This document shows, in pieces, positions 26,525 through 36,518 of a stretch of DNA of 64,000 bases. A program made the position numbers and the translations under genes. The DNA lies in NCBI GenBank assembly GCA_907165135.1, contig OU015566.1, positions 9,346,157-9,410,156 on the forward strand, read 5' to 3'. The notes below the pieces were generated by a model that was given only the letters and a program-made list of their open reading frames with translations, ran no database searches and had not been told where the DNA came from. Each line of letters opens with the position of its first letter. Within the stretch, counting starts at the first letter, position 1. Origin of the DNA: Oikopleura dioica. Taxonomy: Eukaryota > Chordata > Appendicularia > Copelata > Oikopleuridae.

Positions 26525-27738
26525 ATGATTGAACTGAGGGTGTTTTTGATTTTTATTGTCTTTAAAGCTGCCAGAGGTACATCTTGTTCGGAAAATAAAT
26601 TCGAAGCTGGACCAGATTGGAGAGAATTGACATCACCTTTTTGGTCTCAGCCAATTCATGGACAGCAACAATGCGAGTGGGAGCTGACTGCCCCAATGGG
26701 TCGTCGAGTCCAGCTTTCTTTTGAAACGTTGGCCCTAGCTGATAAGACTCCTGACGAATATGGGGATGGAACTTGCTTGTACCAGTCAGTTGATTTGATT
26801 GATGGACCAAGAGTCGCAGAGGATGACAATAATTATATTTCTTTCTGCGGACGACATACGCCATCTATTGACTTTGTTTCCGAAGGAGAAGGTAGAAATT
26901 GGAGTTGGATCTTGCTTAGTCCTGAATATTCAAGCAATATTTATTACGGTTTATTATCGCAAGATAGCATAAGTTGTTGAAATCATTACCTGTCAGCCGG
27001 ACTCTTTACGGTACAAATTTTCATATCCTTTCATCCGTATCAATGACTTCCAGCCTTTCCTAGTCATGCGTGTTTACTTACGATCGGATGTCTCCACCGC
27101 TGCTTCAACTGGTGATGAAAAATACAAGCTCAAATTTCGTTTCACTGAACAAGAAGGAAACATGGAAGAGTACCTCATTTATATAACGAGCCCAACTTAT
27201 ATAAATTAAGATACATGACTGGCACAGTAAGAACGCAAAAAGCAGGTTATCTGATGTTCCGGCCAATTCGACTTAGAAATGGATTGATGGCAAATAGAAA
27301 TTCCATTCATCATGAAAATATCAACATTCTCTCTCATCAGTCAGAAGAAGATTATGATTACGATGAAGAAGATCCTGCAGAACGGACGGTCGACTCCATG
27401 GGCAGAGTCAGGATTGTCTTCGGAGTTTTCCATCTTCAAATTTTTTATCAATTTCTGAAGACAACGAAGATCTCGAGTTCGAATCGGAAAATATGACCCG
27501 AGCAAAGTCGTGAAACAATACCCAAGTATAGAAAATTCATTTTACGTCAATTTCAAAGTAATTTTAAGCTCTTGAGCCACCGAAAGTCTATGAATCACCA
27601 CCAGCACCAGAGCCAGAGCCTTCTGGAGGATTTTTAGCCTCGATTGCTACCGGCTCACTTGCATTCATCATCTTCCTGGCTGTATTTTCAGTTTACTGTT
27701 TTCAGAAACATGGAAAGGACCCAAGGAATGGAGGTTGA
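26525..27738 (+). CDS. CUB-domain single-pass membrane protein
   Basis: The first ATG starts a signal peptide (MIELRVFLIFIVFKAARG). A CUB domain follows (SFETLALADKTPD; YISFCGRHTP) and is completed by exon 2 (27064-27169; VMRVYLRSDVSTAAS, the strand typical of CUB domains). Exons 26525-26891, 27064-27169 and 27211 onward are in phase. Next is an acidic stretch (SEEDYDYDEEDPAE), a Pro/Glu-rich stalk, a single transmembrane helix (LASIATGSLAFIIFLAVFSV) and a short basic tail ending KHGKDPRNGG. This is a type I cell-surface protein of the neuropilin/NETO-like kind, but I cannot assign a named orthologue. The exon limits between 27430 and 27580 are uncertain. It starts 168 bp after the FBXO4-like gene on the same strand. 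Confidence 0.7.
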
Positions 27739-27864
27739 AAGCAAATATTGAGATTCAAAAATGAAGGTTTTTATTTTGAATCATTGAAAAAGCCAAAAAG
27801 CAGGAACGATGGTCTACTGCACGACAACGAAGAGATACATTTCTGTAGATTCTTGAGAGCTCAA

Positions 27865-27870
27865 AATAAA
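27865..27870 (+). terminator. Polyadenylation signal of the CUB-domain gene
   Basis: AATAAA within TCAAAATAAATTC, about 130 bases after the stop at 27736-27738. It is the first such hexamer on this strand after the coding region. Confidence 0.45.
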
Positions 27871-28296
27871 TTCATATATCATTCATTAAGTTTGTCTCTG
27901 AGAAGAATGTTTATGTCTTGACCGCAATAATACTACGAGCTTGTTATTAGCGGCTGCTTGCGATCGTATGTAGTAGGAAAGAAGAAAATGATCTTATTAT
28001 GAAATTATCAAGCTCTCGTTTCTCTAGGGCTGCGAGTGGGAATATTTCAGAAGATCAGAAGTGTGGTGCATTTTCTAGTGTGGAATTGTCTTGGCTCTCT
28101 GACAAATGTCGGTACCTAGTATGCCCCGAGGTGTTCCCCCATTTTCCCGCGGTCACTGGTGGAGCAGCCACTTACCTTCCACCCCCAAAAAATAATCTAC
28201 TCCTGATACCCAAAACACTAATCACAACAAAGATTTTTAACTACTCGAGTGGATACATGGGTCACTTTTGGAAGAGATAATCGAAAATCGGCGAAG

Positions 28297-28841
28297 ATGG
28301 CGCGCGGGAAAATGGGCGGTAAGTGTCCAAAGAGGGATGAAAAACCAGTGCACCAGAATTTCTTGCCGCGGGGTGATTCGATACCTTGCTTTCGTGGTGA
28401 TTACCGAAAGCGCAAGTATGATGAATGATACTCTGCAATGAGTTTTTTTCAACAGATTTATCCGTGTTTCGAGTAAATTATGGGTTGAGAAATTAATTTT
28501 ATATAAGAAGCAATATGCGTAAAGGTTTGTTTTGAGTCGAATATGAGAATCTCCACGCTAGAAACCGAATGAAAACTATTAAAAACAGGATGAAATAATT
28601 TCGAAATCTAAAACTAACCAACACTTGACCTTTAAAAGACCTCCCGCGCAATGCTCATCATAAATTATGTAAATCAAGTGAATTTCTCTTTTCAGGCAAG
28701 TCGAAGAAAATCGGCCTTGCCGCAAAAGTCCGCGCCCGACTAGGCTACATTGTCATCACGCTATGCATCGGTCTCGTTTGTTTCTACATTGGGAGGGTTG
28801 AATTTCTCGCCGAAAAGCTTCAAGGAGCGTTTACCAAATAA
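28297..28841 (+). CDS. Short membrane-anchor protein, 55 residues
   Basis: Two exons (28297-28318 and 28696-28841) joined across a GT-AG intron of 377 bp. The product has a basic N-terminus (MARGKMGGKSKKIG), one hydrophobic helix (LGYIVITLCIGLVCFYIG) and a short hydrophilic tail. I do not recognise it as a known small protein. The layout, basic residues before a single helix, is that of a type II signal anchor, and the gene lies directly upstream of a Golgi-type sulfotransferase whose own ATG frame has no anchor. It may be the 5' part of that gene (see findings). Confidence 0.6.
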
Positions 28842-29113
28842 ACCAAGAGTAACTTTAATTAATAACCAAGAATCAAGAGTCTCTTGATACCGTCCTCTTT
28901 CCGAATCCTACTGCTATTTTTCGATCAAAATTTTCTTAGTTCGACCATTCTAACTTGACAAAAGCTGACAAGATAAATAGCAATCTGATGACATAAGCTT
29001 TTCGTAGCTGTCCAAGAATAACTGATAACAGCCGGACATATTGATAAGACGCAATCTCGGTTAAATAGAGTAGTTTGGTAAATTAAAAAAAAGAAGCGGA
29101 GAAAATCGGAAGA

Positions 29114-31118
29114 ATGACCAGCGAAGGAGTAAATCAGCAAATCGCCATGCACGGATATCAACACCAACCGGTCGTCCCACAACCACCTCAAGTCGCAAGT
29201 CAAGCTCGACCGCAAGCCCCGAATAATGTGCTCAATAATAATCTCATTCAGGAAGGTGCCTCAAAACAAAGGCAAACATATTATTTTTTCAAATCAAAAG
29301 CGTCCATTTTCAAGCGCCTTGACAGCAAGCACCACAAAACCCTCCAGTACCTGTAAATCTTCAAAAGGTGCACGCCGGCATCCAAAACCTCCCACAAGAT
29401 GTGAAAGCGCGCGAAAACGCACATCAAAACACGGTGCAGAATTTTGCCCTAGGAAATGCTCTCGAACCAGCGGCGAAAGTGATGGAGCAAGTTGAGAGAT
29501 TAGGCAACCGGGTTCAAAAAAGGGATTTGTTTCGAGTGGCGATTTAAACACCGCGCGTGCATTTCTAAGTAGAATTGAGGCGCAAAAGGCAGTTTTTTAA
29601 ATATTATTACTTCGTTGATCATATCAATTTTTAAAACCCGCTAATAGTGGCCCAAGAAGTCCACGATACTGTGGGCGCGATAGAAAACGCAGCGGGAGCT
29701 GTAAACAACGCGGTTCATAACGTTATCAACGTTGGCAAGCAGATAGAAGAAAATATCAACCTAAATTTCCAGCCTGAAGAACTCCTTCCTGAACCGCAAG
29801 ATCGCCCAAGTCTCGATATCGCGGCACTCATCGCTTCCGCTAATCGAATCAGCGTTGAAACGATTTTCCAGGATCAACAAGCTGAGCTTGCTAAGTATCC
29901 CACTTCACACTTGAAGGTACTTTTACAGTTTTGTTCATACAATAACTGTCAACCTAAGGCATCGGCTTTCTATACCTACGAGCCAGCTAAATGGAATTGG
30001 CAAAGCATGAACTTCAAGACGCGCACGCCCAATGCTAAATTCATCTTCCACAACAAACTGCCCAAATCCGGCTCGTCGACGATGAACCAGCTCTTGCGCC
30101 AACTATCGAAAAAGAACAACTTCAACTTCGCCAAAGTCGAACCATCTCAGATCCCCAATGATAGGTTTGACTTGGAAAAACCGCTCGTCAAGTTTGTTCA
30201 AGAAACCAAAAAAGTAAATTGAAACGTTTTCGCTTTATTTTAAAATTGATCTTATTTTAGGAGCCATTTTTCTTGTTGAAGCACCACTTCTGGTTCAACT
30301 TTACACGACATGGGCTTAGGCAGCCGACATATGTCAACGTTATCAGAGACCCGGTGGATTGGTACACCTCGCAGTACTATTTTCGCAGATTTGGATGGGT
30401 CCAGCAGACGACCACCAGGGACTCGTTTGCGGGGACACAGGCTGATAGAGATAGAGTACGTAAAAGTTTATTAGACAGGTGTTATTCCCCAGCCTGGTGA
30501 ATAACGAGTATTTTAGACTATCGACCAGTGTATTCAACAAGGCCTGATGGAGTGTACAAAACCAAGCTACAAGTACATACAGTATCTCTGCGGCAATCAT
30601 CCGCACTGCCGAACCGTCGAGTAAGAAGCTCAATTTTGACGAATAAACAAATAAACAACCATAATTATAGCGTTTCGGAGGAGTTGAAAGAGAAAGCCGC
30701 GAATTTGGCCAAGATCAACGTCTTGCGGAATTTCTACGCAGTCGGCATTTTAGAGCAATTTGTCGACACGCTAAAAACATTTGAGATCATCCTGCCCAAT
30801 TACTATTCGGGCGTACTTGACATTTGGAATTCCAGCAGTAAGTGATCGCTCCATAATTTGGAAGCCTAGAAACAACGCATTAGTGAAGCCACTAATTTAG
30901 AGGACCCAAATTTAAAAAAAAATTATTTTTCAGTGATGCAAGAAAAACGCAACAAAACAAAGACGCTCAATCGCAAAGAACTGTCTTCCCACAGCCGCGA
31001 GTTTCTGATGAAGGGGCCGCTGAAGTGGGAGACCGACTTGTATATTTTCGTTCGCGCTCTCTTCAACGAGCGGTTGCGGCGGTACGAGATTGTCCCGACC
31101 GGCGTCCAGATCACGTGA
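29114..31118 (+). CDS. Uronyl 2-O-sulfotransferase (UST/HS2ST family)
   Basis: Transfers sulfate from PAPS to the 2-O position of uronic acid in glycosaminoglycans, in the Golgi. Exons: 29114-29255, 29330-29503, 29648-30213, 30261-30455, 30517-30620, 30671-30837, 30934-31118; 510 residues from this ATG, all in phase. The PAPS-binding loop is FHNKLPKSGSSTMNQLL. FLLKHHFWFNFTRHGL, TYVNVIRDPVDW, YYFRRFGW, IQYLCGNHPHCR and AVGILEQFVDTL line up better with UST than with HS2ST, as I know those families. Intron 29504-29647 needs a GC donor. The first 150 residues are Gln/Asn/Ala-rich and have no counterpart in the family, and there is no transmembrane anchor at this ATG; the anchor may come from the exon at 28696. 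Confidence 0.88.
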
Positions 31119-31650
31119 TGAGTATTTCGCGAATACATTCCAGAAGATACAACAATCACTACTATTTATATTTTAATAATTTATACCAAAAGACACAACT
31201 GAAAATTCAATTCAACACAAAAACTGCTGAGCACAAATATTTTTGAATATTTATATATAATTCTATTCTCTTCACAGCAACTGTAACACAATGAAAATGG
31301 CACAGACAAGTGCCGCCTGTATACAAGTACAATTTTTAAATTTTATTCCAAATAAAAAAAAGAAACTACAGTTACAGTCTCTCCCTCTCTCTGGGCTCGG
31401 CAAACTGTGTACAAAACTAGGTTACAGTAAGATCACCTGCAGATTTTTCCGGAAGGGAGAGACCATGGTCTAAGTTACACAAACTCGTGCCACCTGAAAA
31501 GTCTTCTGACACGTGTTTATTACAGTAGGATAGAAGACAGGAAGGAAAATACGGTCTGCCACGACAAATCAAGTTTTAATTATCGAGCATAAAAACGTGG
31601 CGGGTAGAATATTTCGTCAGAAGAAAAGTTTTTAAAGAAAAAAATAAAAA
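31119..31650. other. Intergenic DNA after the UST gene
   Basis: Holds the UST 3' untranslated region, with an AATAAAAAAAA near 31350. A short plus-strand frame at 31291-31473 is not supported by anything else. No repeat is seen. Confidence 0.5.
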
Positions 31651-31950
31651 ATGCCTTTGATCAGAGATCGACGAATTTCCAACTTTCAGTCGTTTCTTGA
31701 TAGAGATTTCGAGGTAATGAACTTGTTTTCGCGCTAATTCAATAAAAATAAGATGATGCTGAGCATGAGAAGATCAGTTACCGACGTTCACCGCCGGGCA
31801 AACTCAATTTACTCGAGTGTTCGACCACTAAAGATGGAATACCACAGGGCAACAACAAATGTCGAGTATTTGCGCGAAAGAAGCATCGAAAGCCGCAAAA
31901 AACTAGAAGACTATCTTTTGCGACCTGATATTCGCCGCTTGAAAGTTTAA
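31651..31950 (+). CDS. Small basic protein of unknown function, 86 residues
   Basis: Two exons (31651-31713 and 31753-31950) with a 39-bp GT-AG intron. The predicted protein is rich in Arg, Ser and Leu (LRERSIESRKKLEDYLLRPD) and likely helical, with no signal peptide or membrane segment. I do not recognise a family. Support comes from the intron, the phase match and the clean ATG after an A-rich leader. It converges on HOP2, with only about 160 bp between the stop codons. Confidence 0.55.
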
Positions 31951-32110
31951 TTCCATGCCCCTTGTTTTGACTTATTTTGCCAATAAAAACTCAATTAGCA
32001 GAATAAATTCCGATAGTATCGTTAAAATCATCAAGTTTCTGCGTTGAAATTTATTGTTTCATATAAAATAATTTTCTGTAAAAATCATTGTGGCAGAGGA
32101 AGAGTCTAAG

Positions 32111-33056
32111 TCAGTATTTTGGAATAGCCGCGCCTTCAGGGTCAAGATTGAGATCAGCAAGTTCGATGAAGACCTTCATCGGCTTCTGAAGCCCTTCGGA
32201 AACAGCGTTCATCATGTCGTCGCCGATTCGTTTTCGGGATTTCCAGAGCTTTGCCAATTTCACATTGCTGAATTTCTCAGTTCGGGATTGAAATTAATAA
32301 AAAACGTACTTTTTCACGGAGTTTTCCAATTCATCAGCATTCATGGTCGCTCCAGCTTCTTTCAGCTGCTCAAGCTGAGTTCGAAGTGCTTGAATCGACT
32401 CCTTCTTTTCTTTGATTTTCAGCTTTAGTTCTGCAGAAGACACTTTTGTTGTGTATTTTCGAAGTTCGGCGTCCAAATCTTTTGCTTCTTTTCGTTTTTC
32501 CTTCAATAAAATATTTTCTAATGGGAAATTTATTTCGAATGATACCTTGACAACGAGTCGAAGTTGATCATTTTCAACTTTTAGCTGGTTGAAGCCTTCT
32601 TCATCGACTGTTTCGAATTGCGCCTGATTTGAAAAACTGGTTATCGGCCGGTAATTAGGTTCAAATTAAACCTGATTGACGACGTAAATTGGAGTCTTTC
32701 CATAGACTTTTTCGACCAAAAGCCCGTCTTTGGCAAGTTTTTCCAGAGTAGTTTGAATTCCGGCTTTTGGCATTCGTTTCGCATGGTTGAGAAAAATGTC
32801 GTTGTGGGAATATGGGCGGTTGGCTTCTTTCATGTAATGATAGATGGTTCCCTCCCAATGTTCTTCTGTTACGGGGTTCGAATTTGAACGAATTTTCAAA
32901 GAGAAAATACAATAATCGAACCCTCCCTGGAATCTTTTCCATTCCCGGTTTCACAGCTTTTTTCGCGCCTGCTTTCGCGGTCTTGCTAGTAGTCTTAGTT
33001 GTTTTGGCAGCTTTGGCCGACTTGGTCGACTTTGCAGGCTTTTTCTCTTTTGCCAT
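32111..33056 (-). CDS. psmc3ip: HOP2 / PSMC3IP meiotic recombination factor
   Basis: HOP2 acts with MND1 to stimulate DMC1/RAD51 strand invasion in meiosis. A Lys-rich N-terminus (MAKEKKPAKSTKSAKAAK) precedes the winged-helix domain (YHYMKEANRPYSHNDIF; TTLEKLAKDGLLVEKVYGK; IYVVNQ), then a coiled coil (KLKIKEKKESIQALRTQLEQ) and a basic C-terminal region (KLWKSRKRIGDDMMNAVSEG) that matches the family's. The N-terminal tail is longer than in mammals. The first intron (32876-32926) joins in frame only if it begins with GG after CCAG; the nearby GT donor gives a premature stop. A TATA box lies at 33117-33124, about 65 bp before the ATG. Confidence 0.9.
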
Positions 33057-33116
33057 GGCTCCTTTTTCAAAAATAATGAATCTCAAGACTAACTAGAGAT
33101 TGCACTTTCAAACGCT

Positions 33117-33124
33117 CTTTTATA
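33117..33124 (-). promoter_or_regulatory. TATA box of HOP2
   Basis: TATAAAAG on the minus strand, 61 bases upstream of the HOP2 ATG at 33056. Position and match to consensus are both good. Confidence 0.6.
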
Positions 33125-33411
33125 CCAAGCCGGGGCCTTTTTCGGCACGAAATTTGCCCGACTTGGGTAAAGCAGTGCTCGAGCAAAGACTCCGCTCGAA
33201 AACTTTCATTTTCGGAGCTGACTCTTGAAGTCCTTGTTGATTTTAACAAAAAAAAATAGATGATTTTATTCAAACAAGTAAAGACGGCTGGTGTGGGACT
33301 GATAATGAAAAATATTCTTATGCTGGATTCAAACAATTATCTGTCTTTGAATTGGCCGTGGAAATGAACTCGGGGAAATGAATAAAAGAAGATTGTGACG
33401 AGCTGTTTTAT

Positions 33412-33660
33412 TCATCTGTCATTGTGACAGTTGCCCACGCTCGCACTTCTTTCCAGACGAGTAGTTCCAAAGAAATCATCGCGCGGAATTTCTACCTTTT
33501 CAGGGGCAAGAGAAATCTGATCAGAAAAAGAATCGGTTCTGAGTTTATTTTCGGATATTTCAGTCAAGTTTGAGATGAAATGACCTACTAGGGTAGTGGG
33601 GTGGGTCCCCTGCTGATTGACCACCCTAAGTTTAGTTATCAGCTGAACAGGGATGCGCAT
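33412..33660 (-). CDS. Hypothetical 82-residue protein
   Basis: A single open frame beginning MRIPVQLITKLRVVNQQG and ending ASVGNCHNDR; its stop overlaps an AATAAA (TGAATAAAA), a compact arrangement that could be genuine. There is no signal peptide, membrane segment or known domain. It may be a last exon of an unseen gene or chance. Confidence 0.3.
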   Translation of the reverse strand: MRIPVQLITKLRVVNQQGTHPTTLVGHFISNLTEISENKLRTDSFSDQISLAPEKVEIPRDDFFGTTRLERSASVGNCHNDR

Positions 33661-33985
33661 TTCCTTTTATCTTCAATTTCACGCTTCGCAAAAACAGAGA
33701 GATTTCAAGCTTTTTTTTTGAGATTCCAAGGCAAGCAATTATCCTGGCATCGATAATCTTTTTTTTTGAGTTTTTTGAGGATGATCGCAAATTTGCCCGA
33801 CGGTGATGTCAAAAATGATGATGAATTCACTACGGTTGATTATCTACCGTCGAATTTTAGACTCTGTGAAGTTCATTACTGAGTAAGCAAGAGTCGTAAA
33901 AAAGAGAAAATTTTATGCGACGTTTCCAAAATGTTCTTTTGTACGCCCATTTTATTTCATAATTTTATTTCATATTCAAATTTAC

Positions 33986-34140
33986 GGGGTTTCCTTACAT
34001 GGTACAAATCCTTACATGGTACATTTCCTTACATGGTACAAAATCCTTACATGGTACAAAAATCAAATTGTACCATGTAAGGAATTGTACCAGGTAAGGA
34101 TTTGTACCATGTAAGGATCTGTACCATGTAAGGAAACCCC
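33986..34140. mobile_element. 155-bp foldback element with 8-bp target duplication
   Basis: A palindrome whose ends read GGGGTTTCCTTACATGGTAC. Each arm is made of repeated CCTTACATGGTACA units, about four per arm with small changes. It is flanked by direct copies of AAATTTAC (33978-33985 and 34141-34148). An 8-bp duplication is what hAT-type transposases leave. There is no coding capacity. Confidence 0.8.
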
Positions 34141-34456
34141 AAATTTACGAATGAGAAAGATTCCGCCCGTGAATCATAGAGATAATTCGATTTTGGACGG
34201 AGTTTGCCACTTCTGTATCGATTTCGAAGTTCCCAAGAGATAAAAATAGCTTTTTATGCACTTCAAAAACATAAAAATAGCGTCAGAGATTGTCACCTAA
34301 AGAACGAACCAGGGGTTAGACCAGGGATGGCCCGGGGCGCATCATGGGGGCGCTGTTACTACTCCCTATATTGGCGGAACCGATTCCTGCCAGTTCAGAT
34401 CAAAACTCTTCCAGAGTCATAAACAAGCTTATTTTTACAGATTTTTGAGATTCAGA

Positions 34457-34969
34457 ATGTCTGCTCCAGTCACATCCCAGCCACTTGCCTACAAATCTTC
34501 CAACGGAGAGTTCAAACACGGACTCTTTAGGTAAGTAAAAATGCAACGAGAAGAGATATCATTCGATTTTAGCTGCTTCGGCGACCTCGGAACTTCATGC
34601 AAGGTCTGCTGGTGCCCCTGCCTCGTTCACAAGTCGACACAGGAAGGAATGGGCCGAGATAACGGCGGCACTTGCTTGCTCCTCTCCTGCGCTTCTTGCT
34701 TCTTCCCTGCCGTAAGTTTTCATTCTTTTCTTTCAGATTTCATAGATAACCTTTATAATTAAATCCATTCTTAGGGATGGCTGGCAATCTCATGCATTCA
34801 GCGACAGGAACTCCGGGAACGACATGGAATCGAAGGAGGCATGATCGGGTAAGCCAAATTTTTAATCGTCCCATTATTTTCATCGTTTTTAAGTGACTTC
34901 CTCGCAGTTTTCTGCTGCCTTTGCTGCGCCATGGTCCAGCACGATCGCGAAGTCAACCAGAACGAATAA
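34457..34969 (+). CDS. PLAC8-family cysteine-rich protein
   Basis: Four exons (34457-34530, 34573-34711, 34775-34848, 34894-34969), all GT-AG and in phase, 120 residues. The family signature is present: HGLFSCFGDLGTSCKVCWC and PC in the first half, and FCCLCCAMVQHDREV at the end. PLAC8 proteins (PLAC8, cornifelin, fungal and plant FCR proteins) are small membrane-associated proteins with varied roles in growth or metal handling. The cysteine-dense middle (LLLSCASCFFPAGW) is the presumed membrane-associated part. I cannot say which paralogue it is. Confidence 0.9.
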
Positions 34970-35457
34970 GCCGAACTACCACTGAAAGCCGATAAATATC
35001 TTCCTTTCCACATTCTCCAAGAACGATTCCTACTGCTCATTTTTCAATTTCAACCCCTGATAAAAGCATCATTTATTGTATTTGATGTTCCCAAGCAATT
35101 CGTAACAATTTATTCATGCATTCATCTCCTTCTAACTGATTGAAAACTCCAAGACAATAAAATCAATTCAAACACACAATCGTTAATTATCACATCAAAA
35201 TGCAGTATATTGTTGTTTTCTCATCAAAAGATAGTATCGAAGGAAGAATTTTTATCCGGAAAGCCATAGTTCGTTCAAGTCTCGTAATCCTTCGACAGTA
35301 CAGTCGTCCAATGTAAAGTCAATTCTCAGCTGAAGTGCCCTTCACGCTTGTAAGGATCCATTCTTTTCCGCTATCCATCAGCAAACTCACAGAAGGTCTA
35401 AAAGAGAGAAAATGTAGAGTTTACTCGGAAAGGTTTTGGTATAAAGTAAGTTTTAGG

Positions 35458-36324
35458 TGCAAATGCTGGCGGTTCATCTTCATTGCTTTGAATTTTCTTG
35501 TCTTTTTGGCCGGTTTACTTGTTTCTGTTGCTTCAATTTGGCTTCTTGTTTCTCCTGATGGCCTAAGGTAAATTTGCAGGAGCTGAAATTTGTGATTTTT
35601 CAATAGTGACTTTGTTGATACACTTTCAAATGAGACGTCAGAGGGAGTTCAAGAAGGACTTGATGATATCATAACAAGAATGAAAGGAAAAGTTAACGAG
35701 GAAAATTTTCAGTCAAAGTGATGAAATTTTATGATAACTCTGCGGAAGGCGCGACGTATATTTTCCTTGCGCTTGGAATTCTACTTGCTGCGATCTCTTT
35801 TCTTGGATTCATTGGATCAATTAAAAGAAACAGATGCATGCTCAATTGTTTTTCTATTATCATGTTCTTAATTTGCGCTGTTGAAATTGTCGTCATGGTT
35901 GTAATGACTGTTTTCTTCCCGAAATTTGAAGAATTGATGATTGAAAGGTTCAATAATTATACGCCGGTAAGCGCTTATGCTAAAGAAAATAAGCTCAAAT
36001 TAAAGGATAGGAAACAGAAGAGGGGCTTGTCGTTGACCAGATGCAACAGCTTTTCCAGTGCTGTGGTTGGAATAACGACTCAGACTTTGGAGCCAACGGT
36101 CCGCCGCTTTCTTGTCTCAACCCTGCTCTCGATCCTCCAGTGAATTTTGAAAATGGATGCAAGGTAATTTTAGAAAATCAACTAACGGCTTATTGTTTTC
36201 CAAGGAATACATATTAGACGGAACAGCTATTATTTGGGGAGTCGTAGTAGCACTTGTTATAATTGAAGTGATTTCGATTACCTCAGCCTGTGTTTTCAAG
36301 AACCAAAATAAACAGCTTGCATAG
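35458..36324 (+). CDS. Tetraspanin, N-terminus uncertain
   Basis: Four transmembrane helices are visible: FIFIALNFLVFLAGLLVSVA, FLALGILLAAISFLGFIG, IIMFLICAVEIVVMVVM and the last one (AIIWGVVVALVIIEVI). The large extracellular loop contains the diagnostic CCG (LFQCCGWNNDSDFG) and further cysteines (LSCLNP, ENGC). The product ends NQNKQLA with stop at 36322-36324. The start codon is not clear: the first recognisable exon opens at an acceptor (TTTTAG) at about 35457 and the only ATG just upstream is followed by a stop. One junction near 35690 appears to use a non-GT donor. Tetraspanins organise membrane microdomains. An AATAAA lies at 36339. Confidence 0.85.
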
Positions 36325-36518
36325 TTTTCATTCTGTTAAATAAAGGCTGATATACATTTTGAATTTTTTATTCGATTTTGTGTTTTTGAAGGAAGGAATT
36401 GGCGTAGAAATCGGATGAAGTAAGTCATAATGACTTAGTTGAAAAGTGGCATGATGAAGGCATTACTGGCAGATAAATTATGAAAAAAATGAAACGATCA
36501 GTAAAAATAGCGAAAAGT

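Noticed and set aside
28000-28280. 93-residue plus-strand frame before the short membrane gene
   Set aside because: It overlaps the leader of that gene, has low-complexity composition and no splice or domain support.
34000-34140. CRISPR-like regularly spaced repeats
   Set aside because: The units form an inverted stack with 8-bp target duplications in a eukaryotic genome, so this is a foldback element.
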